DNA of 64,000 bases from Pseudonocardiaceae bacterium YIM PH 21723. Lineage in GTDB: Bacteria > Actinomycetota > Actinomycetes > Mycobacteriales > Pseudonocardiaceae. The stretch is taken from the NCBI GenBank assembly GCA_003600225.1, contig QZFT01000035.1:1-64000 (forward strand), read 5' to 3'. Both the position numbers and the translations under genes were made by a program. This document shows, piece by piece, positions 48,631 through 56,211 of this stretch; position 1 is the first letter of the stretch, and the number at the start of each line of letters is the position of its first letter. The notes beneath the pieces were generated by a model that ran no database searches, was not told where the DNA came from, and saw only the letters and a program-made list of their open reading frames with translations.

Positions 48631-50613
48631 CTACCGGCAGGCGGTGATCTCGTACAGCCGGTGCTTGCCGTCGTCCAGCACCAGCTGGAAGCCCGGCTTG
48701 CCGATCATGACCAGGCCCGGGTAGTTGCGCAGGTTCGGGTCCCACGGCCAGTAGAAGTCGCCGTCGTCCAGCACGTAGCGGACCTTGAACCGGTCCAGCA
48801 GCGGGCAGACCTTCGGGTCGGTGGTCGCCTGGTCCAGGTGCTGGGCTAGGTAGTAGGTGTCCTTGTCGTCGGGGGTGCCGAGCGCGGTCCACAGCACCCG
48901 CCTGCCTTCGAGGGCCCACAGCATCGGGCTGCCGGTCCACGGGTTGGCGGCGACGACGTCCTCGGCGGGTACCCGCTGCGCGACCTGGTGGAAGAACTTC
49001 CGCTCCTGGTCGTCCACCACGACGAGACCGGGAACCGGCGGCGTGTAGTAGCCGGCCAGCTGGTTGGTCAGTTGCTGCCGGTCCAGGCCGCCGGGGAGCG
49101 TCACGATCGCCACCGCGCCCGCCACGGCCACCAGTGAGGTGAGCACCCGTGCCCGCTTGGCCCCGGACGCCTCGTCCATCGGCCGGCCGTACAGCCGGGC
49201 CAGCAGGCCACCCACTTCGACGAGGGTGATGGCGATCAGCGGCACCGCGAGCAGCGGCAGCATGGCGCCGAGGCGCGGCGCGTTGTTGTACCAGTAGCCC
49301 GAGATGTGGGTCTTCAGCGGATTGTTCACCGCCGAGGCCAGCACGTACAGCACGGTGAGCACGGCGTAACTTGCCACCAGCCAGCGCCACTGGCGGCGCA
49401 GCAACGCGATGAGCAGGCCGAGCAGCATCGGCACGGACAGCGCCCACATCGGCACGCTCGGCGCCGGGATCTCCTGCGTGCCGTTGACCAGGACGGCCTG
49501 CAGCGCGGACAGCGGGGTGTGGAACGTCGGCCAGATGGTGCCGCGCACCGCGTGGAAGATGGACATCCGGTCGATCACGAAGGCGGCGCCCAGCGCGGCG
49601 GCGCACAGCACCAGCGCGATGCCCAGCGCCCGGCCGAACCGGCCTTCCCGGCGCTGGCCCAGTACCCAGCGCAGCAGGCCGATGGCGGCGATCGGCACGC
49701 CGATGGCGAGCAGTGAGAAGAAGGCGTTCGGGTGCACCAGCCCGCAGCCGCCGCACGCGGCCAGCAGCACCAGCACGGCTCGCGGCCGGTCGAAGGCGTC
49801 CTCGCGGGCCATGCCGCAGAGCGAGACGAGTGCGGCCAGTCCGACCGGAACCAGGGCCAGGGCCAGGGCGTTCGGCCACAGGGTGCCGTAGCTGATCATG
49901 GTCCACGGGAAGGCGACGAAGGCGATGCTCAGCACCGGGACGGCCAGCAGCAGTCCGGCGCTGCGACCGGCAACCTGGCGCACCAGCAGGCTGCTGCTCA
50001 GCGGGAACAGCAGCACGGCACTGATCAACGCGACCGCGTTGCAGACCAGCGCGGTTCCGCTGCCCGCGGTCAGCTTGGTGAGCGCCGCCAGGTCATGCCA
50101 GCCCGCCGGGTAGAAACCGGCGCCCGCCAGGGGATTGACCAGCTTGTTCAGCGTGAGCGTGGAGCCGTTGCCGCTGTCCACGATCGCGGTGACGGCGTTG
50201 TAGTGGAAGATCGCGTCGTAGGCCTGGATGAGCCTGTCCGGCGTGCCGGCCGCGTCCTGGAAGATCGAGGTGCCGATGGCCGCGGCGATGATCAGGCCCG
50301 CGCCGAGTGCCAGCAGGTCTCGCCAGCGCCCGGTGTCCGGCGCGATCAGCCCACGCCTGCTGAGCAGCCAGCCGATGCCGAGGCACACGAGGACGAGCAC
50401 CGCCGAGGTGACGAGCGCGCCGGTGATGCCCCAGCGCAGTCCGAGCAGTGGATACGCCGTCGCGCTACCGGCGATGGCGATCATGCTGACCGCGGGCGCG
50501 CTGGCCACTGCCGCGATTCCCCGCAGGCCCAGCGCCCACGCGGCGGCCAGGCCGGGCAGGAGTAGCCAGGCGAGGCACGCCGCCGCGGTGGGGATGGCAT
50601 CGGTCCAGCTCAT
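48631..50613 (-). CDS. DUF6541 polytopic membrane protein, paralogue 1
   Basis: 660 residues with about 13 transmembrane helices up to residue 480 and an extracytoplasmic C-terminal domain of about 180 residues. The order of features (WLLLPGLAAAWALGLRG at the start, PAGWHDLAALT, SYGTLWPNALALALVPVGL, HPNAFFSLL, HISGYWYNNAPRLGAMLPLL, then VVDDQERKFFHQVAQRVP and NPWTGSPMLWAL) identifies the DUF6541 family. The HPN and YWYNN motifs face outside, suggesting a GT-C-like glycosyltransferase using polyprenyl-phosphate sugars, but that is inference. A second copy with the same order lies at 56186-58150. Confidence 0.78.
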   Translation of the reverse strand: MSWTDAIPTAAACLAWLLLPGLAAAWALGLRGIAAVASAPAVSMIAIAGSATAYPLLGLRWGITGALVTSAVLVLVCLGIGWLLSRRGLIAPDTGRWRDLLALGAGLIIAAAIGTSIFQDAAGTPDRLIQAYDAIFHYNAVTAIVDSGNGSTLTLNKLVNPLAGAGFYPAGWHDLAALTKLTAGSGTALVCNAVALISAVLLFPLSSSLLVRQVAGRSAGLLLAVPVLSIAFVAFPWTMISYGTLWPNALALALVPVGLAALVSLCGMAREDAFDRPRAVLVLLAACGGCGLVHPNAFFSLLAIGVPIAAIGLLRWVLGQRREGRFGRALGIALVLCAAALGAAFVIDRMSIFHAVRGTIWPTFHTPLSALQAVLVNGTQEIPAPSVPMWALSVPMLLGLLIALLRRQWRWLVASYAVLTVLYVLASAVNNPLKTHISGYWYNNAPRLGAMLPLLAVPLIAITLVEVGGLLARLYGRPMDEASGAKRARVLTSLVAVAGAVAIVTLPGGLDRQQLTNQLAGYYTPPVPGLVVVDDQERKFFHQVAQRVPAEDVVAANPWTGSPMLWALEGRRVLWTALGTPDDKDTYYLAQHLDQATTDPKVCPLLDRFKVRYVLDDGDFYWPWDPNLRNYPGLVMIGKPGFQLVLDDGKHRLYEITACR

Positions 50614-50659
50614 GGTCGCGCCTTGTCTGTCGGTGGCAGAGGCGCGACCAGGCTAAACC

Positions 50660-51775
50660 TCAGCAGAACCCGTGCTCGACGAGGGTGTCGGCGATGATGT
50701 CGCTGGGGCTGTACTTGTCCAGCAGTGAAGGCGCACGCAGTGCCTCCGGGTCGGACAGGAAGCGCTCCAGCACGTCCAGGCGCATCTCGGTGAGCACCAC
50801 ATTGGTGCCGATGCCGACCTGGCGCTCGGTGCGCTCCCGGTGGATGGCCGCGGGCTGCCCCAGGTAGGCGCACTCCTCCTGCAGGCCGCCGGAGTCGGTC
50901 ACCACGAACTTCGCCTTGGCCAGCAGCGGCAGGAACCCGGTGTAGTTGAGCTTGGGCCGGAGCTGGAAGTTCTCGTCGAACAGGCCCATCAGGTCGTGCT
51001 TGGTGAGCACCTCACGCTCGTGCGCGCCCGCCAGGTAGAGGATCGGCATCCGCTCGCTGCTCTTCTTGAGCAGCCGGAGCACCTCGGCGTACTGGGCCGG
51101 GCGGGACATCAGCTCGAACCGGTGCAGCGTGGACAGGCCGAACTCGGCGGGCAGGTCGGGCATCGTCGGCTCGTGGCCGGCGCCCATCCGCACCGCGTCG
51201 ATCACCGTGTTGGCCTTGGTGTTGATCACCGTGCCAGGCGCCTTGCGGAGGTTGTGCACCTCGACGTCGGTCGGCGCGAAGTGGAAGGAGACCAGCTGGC
51301 CGGCGACGCGCCGGTTCAGTTCCTCGGGCAGCGGGCTCAATAAGCTGCCCGACCGTAAGCCCGCCTCCACATGCGCGATCTTCGCGCCCAGCAGGAAACG
51401 GCCGATGAACGAGCCGTACGGCGTGGTGAAGGTGTCGCCGTGCACGATGACCATGCCCGGCTTGCCGTCCTCGGCCAGCTTCGCCCGCAGTCTCTTGCGC
51501 TTCCGCCAGGACGTGCTCGCCACCCGCCACACCCAGCCGGGCACCTGAGCGGGCCTGCTCAGGTTCTGCGCGGTCTCCTGGGGCACCAGCCATTCGTCCG
51601 GCTCCGGCAGGCCCAGGTCGCGAAGGGTGTTGGACACCTCGTTGACGTGCTGCGCGGTGAACCAGATCTGCGGGGTGCTGCCCCGTTTGGCGATCGCGTG
51701 GTAGACCGGCGCGATCTTGATGAGTTCTGCGGTGGTTCCAACGATGAAGGCGATCAAGAGACTGCCAATTCTCAA
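50660..51775 (-). CDS. UDP-N-acetylglucosamine 2-epimerase-family protein
   Basis: 371 residues, apparent TTG start. GT-B-like epimerase fold: GTTAELIKIAPV near residue 13 (GTRPE in typical WecB, so the usual Arg-Pro is replaced by Thr-Ala), VHGDTFTTPYG, HVEAGLRSG, PEELNRRVAGQL and TDSGGLQEECAYLGQP. The catalytic His and Glu of these motifs are present. The family converts UDP-GlcNAc to UDP-ManNAc or hydrolyses related sugars. The altered GTRPE motif calls for caution about substrate. Divergent from the GT2 gene at 51904. Confidence 0.82.
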   Translation of the reverse strand: MRIGSLLIAFIVGTTAELIKIAPVYHAIAKRGSTPQIWFTAQHVNEVSNTLRDLGLPEPDEWLVPQETAQNLSRPAQVPGWVWRVASTSWRKRKRLRAKLAEDGKPGMVIVHGDTFTTPYGSFIGRFLLGAKIAHVEAGLRSGSLLSPLPEELNRRVAGQLVSFHFAPTDVEVHNLRKAPGTVINTKANTVIDAVRMGAGHEPTMPDLPAEFGLSTLHRFELMSRPAQYAEVLRLLKKSSERMPILYLAGAHEREVLTKHDLMGLFDENFQLRPKLNYTGFLPLLAKAKFVVTDSGGLQEECAYLGQPAAIHRERTERQVGIGTNVVLTEMRLDVLERFLSDPEALRAPSLLDKYSPSDIIADTLVEHGFC

Positions 51776-51903
51776 ACAGAGTGACGGGAGCGAAGGTGAC
51801 GTACGGGGTCCCCAGTGCGGTGCTAACGGTGCTCAGTCCCCCCAGGTATGGTCTGCGCCGATGAGCGAAAACCAAGCCCGCGCAAAAGTATGCCAGGTTC
51901 AAA

Positions 51904-52911
51904 ATGCTTGATCTACCACCACTGAGTGTTGTGATCCCGGTTTTCAATGAACCGGTATGGATTCGCCGCAGCATCGACGCGTTGTTCGCCGCATCCTCTT
52001 GTGCCGGTTGGCGTTTGGACGTCGTCGTCGTGGACGACGGCAGCACCGACGACACGGGAAAAGTGCTCGCTGAGCTGGTGGAACAACACGGAATACGCGT
52101 TATTACCCAGGTGAATTCCGGTCGTTTCGCCGCCCGGCAACGGGGTATGGCGGAGGTCACTGGGGACTTTCTGTTGCTGCTGGACAGCAGGGTCATCCTC
52201 CATTCGGAGGCATTGCGTTTCCTGGGCGCGCAACTCGCGGAGCACCCGGATCGCCTGGTGTGGAACGGGCACATCAACGTGGACGCCGCGGGTAACCCGT
52301 ACGCCGCGTTCTGGGCCGCACTGGAGAAGATCGGCTGGCGGCGGTACCTGGCCAAGCCGCGGCTGATGTCCTACGGGCTGGACGAGTTCGACGCGTTCCC
52401 CAAGGGAACCGGCATGTTCTGCGGGCCTGCCGACCTGTTGCGGGCGGCCACCCAGCACTTCGAAACGCTCTACGACGACGTGAAGTTCGCCAGCGACGAC
52501 ACCGGAATGCTGCGCTGGATCGCCGGACAGCAGCGCTTCCACATCGCGCCGGAGTTCAACGCGATCTACCACGGTCGCGACTCGTTCAAGAAGTTCGTCA
52601 AGCACTGCAACTTCCGCGGCACCACCTTCGTCGACAGCTACCTCGGCCATGCCGGGCCGGTGCGGACCGTGTTGATCGCGGCGATCCTGCTCGGCTTCGG
52701 CTGGCTGGCGGTGCTGGTGCTGTGGCCGCTCGTCGCGATCTCCTTGGTACTGCTCGGATTGCTCGGCGCGGGTGCGCTGGTGCGTCGCTGCGGAGCGAGC
52801 TGGGCGGAGGTCAGGGCCACGGTATGGCTGGCCCCGATCTTCGCGGCCAGCTTCGGCGCCGGCGTGCTGCGTGGCCTGTGGCTGGCGGGGAAGGCCAGGC
52901 TCAGCCGATGA
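51904..52911 (+). CDS. Membrane-anchored glycosyltransferase family 2
   Basis: 335 residues. GT2 core with VVIPVFNEPVWIRRSIDAL at the N-terminus, VVVDDGSTDDTG, LLLLDSRVIL in place of the usual DxD (D-S-R), and ASDDTGMLRWIAGQQRF for the catalytic base and QxxRW-like region. Two C-terminal transmembrane helices (about 258-300) hold it at the membrane. The first 250 bases are clearly poorer in G+C than the rest of the gene. The flippase-like gene begins inside its stop (ATGA). Confidence 0.8.
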   Translation: MLDLPPLSVVIPVFNEPVWIRRSIDALFAASSCAGWRLDVVVVDDGSTDDTGKVLAELVEQHGIRVITQVNSGRFAARQRGMAEVTGDFLLLLDSRVILHSEALRFLGAQLAEHPDRLVWNGHINVDAAGNPYAAFWAALEKIGWRRYLAKPRLMSYGLDEFDAFPKGTGMFCGPADLLRAATQHFETLYDDVKFASDDTGMLRWIAGQQRFHIAPEFNAIYHGRDSFKKFVKHCNFRGTTFVDSYLGHAGPVRTVLIAAILLGFGWLAVLVLWPLVAISLVLLGLLGAGALVRRCGASWAEVRATVWLAPIFAASFGAGVLRGLWLAGKARLSR

Positions 52912-54161
52912 CCGAGCAGTCCACAGTGGACCCGGGTAAGGGCGTCGGCCGGTCGGTCGGCACGGTGGCCATCGCGCTGATGGTGGCCTCCGGCCTGGGT
53001 TATGTACTGCTGACCCTGGCGACCGTGTTGCTGGGATCCGATTCCAAGACGTTCTTCGTCTACTGGGGAGTCATCTTCGGCATCGGCGCCGCGATGAACT
53101 CGGTGGAGCAGGAGATCTCCCGGATCGTCGCAGAGGCCACTGTGGACGGTCGGCGGGCCGGGCGCTCCGTGCTCCAGGTCGCCGTGGTCGGCCTGCTGGG
53201 TGCGTTGCTGGCGGGCGCGGTGCTCGCGCTGCCCCCGGTGGCCCACCGGCTGTACGGCGCCGAGATCCCGCTGTCGGCGGTCGCGCTGGTCGGCGGGGTC
53301 GCCTTCGCCGCGCAGTTCGCCGTGCGCGGGGTGCTCGTCGGGTTGAACCGGGTCCGGGACTACGGGCTGCTGCTGGTCGCCGAGCCGGTCATCCGGCTGC
53401 TGGTGATCGGCGTACTCCTGTTGCTGGGCATGGTGAACCTGTACTGGCTGGCCGTCGCGGTCGCCGCCGGTTCCTTCGTCTGGCTCGCCTTCGCCTGGGC
53501 CACCGCGCGCAACCTGGACCTGACCGGCTCGGGGGAGCCGTGGTGGCCGCTGCTGCGACGTCTCGGTTACCTGATGCTCGGCGCGGGGCTGACCGCCAGT
53601 GTGATCACCGGGTACCCCTCGCTGTTCCAGCTGCTCGCCTCGGCGCAGGAAGACCAGGCACTGGGCGCGTTGTACTACGCGTTGACGCTGGCCAGGGTTC
53701 CGTTGCTGTTGCTGTCCCCGGTGCAGGCGCTGGCGGTGCCGATGGCCGTGCGGATGTCCAGTTCCGCGGACGGCCGTCGCTCGCTGCGTGGCCTGGTGGC
53801 CAAGGGTCTGGCCGCCACCGCGGGGCTGGCCGTGCTGGGTGCGGTGCTCGGCGGCGCGATCGGCCCCTGGTTCGTCCGCGTGGTCAAGCCCGAATTCCAG
53901 GTGTCCGCGCTGCATGTGGCCGGGCTGGTCTGGTCGTCGATGATGATCACCGCGACCCTGCTGCTCGGTGCGATTCTGGTGGCCCGGCGGGAGACCAACC
54001 GGGTCATGCTGGTCTGGGCGATCATCGTCGGGCTGTCCGCGCTGGTCATCCTGACCGTCCCGGTGGATGTGGTGAGCAAGGCGGTTCTCGGCCTGGTCAT
54101 CCCGCCCACCGTCGGCGTCGTCGTGGCCGCACTACTCGTCCTACGCGTTCGTACGGACTAG
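52908..54161 (+). CDS. Polysaccharide flippase-like membrane protein
   Basis: 417 residues from the ATG at 52908, translationally coupled to the GT2 gene. About 12 transmembrane helices with the even spacing of MOP-family (Wzx/MurJ-like) exporters. Near the N-terminus, EQSTVDP is encoded by a copy of the TCCACAGTGGA palindrome, and a CCACTGTGG copy encodes part of EATVDG. Expected role is flipping the lipid-linked product made by the adjacent transferase; substrate unknown. Confidence 0.72.
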   Translation: MTEQSTVDPGKGVGRSVGTVAIALMVASGLGYVLLTLATVLLGSDSKTFFVYWGVIFGIGAAMNSVEQEISRIVAEATVDGRRAGRSVLQVAVVGLLGALLAGAVLALPPVAHRLYGAEIPLSAVALVGGVAFAAQFAVRGVLVGLNRVRDYGLLLVAEPVIRLLVIGVLLLLGMVNLYWLAVAVAAGSFVWLAFAWATARNLDLTGSGEPWWPLLRRLGYLMLGAGLTASVITGYPSLFQLLASAQEDQALGALYYALTLARVPLLLLSPVQALAVPMAVRMSSSADGRRSLRGLVAKGLAATAGLAVLGAVLGGAIGPWFVRVVKPEFQVSALHVAGLVWSSMMITATLLLGAILVARRETNRVMLVWAIIVGLSALVILTVPVDVVSKAVLGLVIPPTVGVVVAALLVLRVRTD

Positions 54162-54241
54162 CCCCGAGTTCCGCTTCCAGTGACTAGAATTGCCTCGCCA
54201 CGCCGGCCGGTGTGGCGAGCAGAATCGCTGGGGGGATTCTC

Positions 54242-55087
54242 GTGGGAGCCATGGAACCTGTTTCCGAATCGGATGCCGCCGCGCCGCGATACGCCGGCTC
54301 GCTGAGCTTCTGTGCCCATCAGGACGACGACCTGCTGTTCATGAATCCGGACATCGCCTCGGACATCCAGGCCGGGCAACAGGTGTGGGTCGTCTACCTG
54401 ACCGCGGGCGAGGTGCCGCCGGGGAACATCGAGTACGCCAACAAACGGATCGACGGCGAGCGGGCCGCGTACGCCCGGGCGGCGAAGGTGCCGAACAACT
54501 GGGTCTTCGAGCCGATGGTCTTCGCCGGGCACGAGATCGCGACGAACCGGTTGACCGGCACCGGGGTCCGGCTGCTGTTCACCTACATCCACGCGGCGGA
54601 CGGCGCGCACAACGACCCCTGCGGTGACCTGTTCCGGCTGATCAACCAACCGGGTTTCCGGGCCCAGCCGATCGACGGCAGGCCCGCGTACGACCGGGCC
54701 TCGTTCACCGCGATGCTCCGGGCGATCATCGAGACCGCGAAGCCGGGGCACATCCGCACGCAGAGCACCCTCGGGCACCGGCAGGGCGATCACGTCGACC
54801 ATGTCGCCGGCGCGATCCTCGCGGCCGACGCGAACACCGACGCCGCGGGCAAGACGTTGATCCGCCGCGACGAGTACCAGGGCTACATGATCCGGGACAG
54901 GCCGGACAACGTGTCGGGCTACTGGCGGGACGAGAAGCAGGCCATCTGGGACCAGTACTGGCCACACGACCCGGAATTGCAGCCAGGTGCCTGGTACGAC
55001 GTCATGGGCAAGCAGTACCGGCCGGAGGACCGGATCTTCCACCCGGGCCACCCGTGGGTGGCGCCGACCGACTTCACCAACTGCTGA
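54242..55087 (+). CDS. PIG-L-family N-acetylglucosaminyl deacetylase-like protein
   Basis: 281 residues from a GTG at 54242 with GGGGGG seven bases upstream; a GTG at 54212 and an ATG at 54251 are alternatives. Zinc site: AHQDDDLLF (the AHPDDE motif variant common in actinobacterial secreted-type members) with a second part GHRQGDHVDHV. The catalytic Asp is in the first motif. It removes acetyl groups from GlcNAc-type substrates, e.g. glycolipids or polysaccharides. No signal peptide is seen with any start, although similar proteins are often exported. Fourteen bases separate it from the SdrD-like gene. Confidence 0.82.
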   Translation: MGAMEPVSESDAAAPRYAGSLSFCAHQDDDLLFMNPDIASDIQAGQQVWVVYLTAGEVPPGNIEYANKRIDGERAAYARAAKVPNNWVFEPMVFAGHEIATNRLTGTGVRLLFTYIHAADGAHNDPCGDLFRLINQPGFRAQPIDGRPAYDRASFTAMLRAIIETAKPGHIRTQSTLGHRQGDHVDHVAGAILAADANTDAAGKTLIRRDEYQGYMIRDRPDNVSGYWRDEKQAIWDQYWPHDPELQPGAWYDVMGKQYRPEDRIFHPGHPWVAPTDFTNC

Positions 55088-55101
55088 TCTGGGAGTGGAA
55101 C

Positions 55102-56211
55102 GTGTTCAGACACGCATTGCCGATCGCCACACTCACCGCCTTACTGCTGGCGGCGGCCCCGGTCGCGCTGGCCGATCCGGGCGAGACGTACCAGGTCGCC
55201 GGGGTGGTCTACGGCGACAAGAACGACAACGGCAGCGTCGATCCGGGCGAGGCCATCGCCGGTGCCACGGTGAGCACCATTCTGCCGTCCGACATGCATC
55301 CCCGGTCGGCGCAGACCGGCGAGGACGGCCGGTTCGACCTCGGTGAACTGCCCGCCAAGAAGATCACCGTCACCGTCGACAACGTGCCCGAAGGCTGGGC
55401 GACCGCGTCATTCCCGGTGCAGGTCGACGAGCGGGCGGGGCAGTTGCAGCTGCGCCTGGCGCCGCCGCCGGCCGCCACCCTCACCGTCGCCGGAGTGTTC
55501 GACCGGGACGAGTACGAGCCCGGCGAGACCGCCCGGCTGAGCTGGACCCTGCGGAACACCGGCGACAAGCCGCTGAGCCGGATCACCGCCCGCTGCTACC
55601 GGGGTGGGAACGGGCTCGACGAGGTCACCACCGAACAGTGGGGCGACCTCGTCTCCGCGGACGGCGTCGGACTCGCCCCTGGGCAGGCGCGGACCTTCCA
55701 GGTGCACAGCGAGGTGCCCGCCGAGACCGTGGACTACGGCGTGGTCCGGGCCGAGTGCACGTTCGCCCAGGCCGGCCAGTCGACCGGCCCGCGGGTCCGG
55801 TTGCTGGCCCATGTCGCCTCGGGCACGGGGGACAAGGAGTTCCAGCTCTTCGAGGACCGCAACGGCAACCAGCGGCCCGACGACGGCGAGTACCGGGCCG
55901 GAATCGCGGCCTCGCTGGTGGACCAGGTGGATCAGCGGGTGATCGCGACCGCCGTGTCCGACGCCGACGGCCGGATGACCTTCACCGACCAGCCGTTCGG
56001 GGTCTACGCCCTGCGGTTCGACGGCCCGTGGACCTGGGCCGGAACCGGGCCGGAGCTGAAGATCGGCACCGGCTCCTGTGAGTCGTACTGCGCCCGGAAA
56101 GCCGGACCGTTCCAGGTCAAACCGGCCGCACCCAAGGGCGTCCTGTCCGGAGCCACCGCGCTGTGGCAGGTCTACAGCCGGGGCATCACCGGCGCGGCTC
56201 ACAGGCGCTGA
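55102..56211 (+). CDS. Secreted SdrD B-like repeat protein
   Basis: 369 residues from a GTG at 55102 (GGGAGTGG upstream), chosen because it gives a signal peptide (cleavage near VALA-DP, about 24). Two SdrD/Cna-B-like beta domains with the calcium-site pattern GDKNDNGSVDPGE (about 40) and EDRNGNQRPDDGE (about 255), with a third beta-sandwich of the NEAT/CARDB type between (YEPGETARLSWTLRNTGDKPL). No LPXTG motif or C-terminal anchor was found. Probably a surface or matrix protein. The 3' end overlaps the convergent DUF6541 gene by 26 bases. Confidence 0.78.
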   Translation: MFRHALPIATLTALLLAAAPVALADPGETYQVAGVVYGDKNDNGSVDPGEAIAGATVSTILPSDMHPRSAQTGEDGRFDLGELPAKKITVTVDNVPEGWATASFPVQVDERAGQLQLRLAPPPAATLTVAGVFDRDEYEPGETARLSWTLRNTGDKPLSRITARCYRGGNGLDEVTTEQWGDLVSADGVGLAPGQARTFQVHSEVPAETVDYGVVRAECTFAQAGQSTGPRVRLLAHVASGTGDKEFQLFEDRNGNQRPDDGEYRAGIAASLVDQVDQRVIATAVSDADGRMTFTDQPFGVYALRFDGPWTWAGTGPELKIGTGSCESYCARKAGPFQVKPAAPKGVLSGATALWQVYSRGITGAAHRR

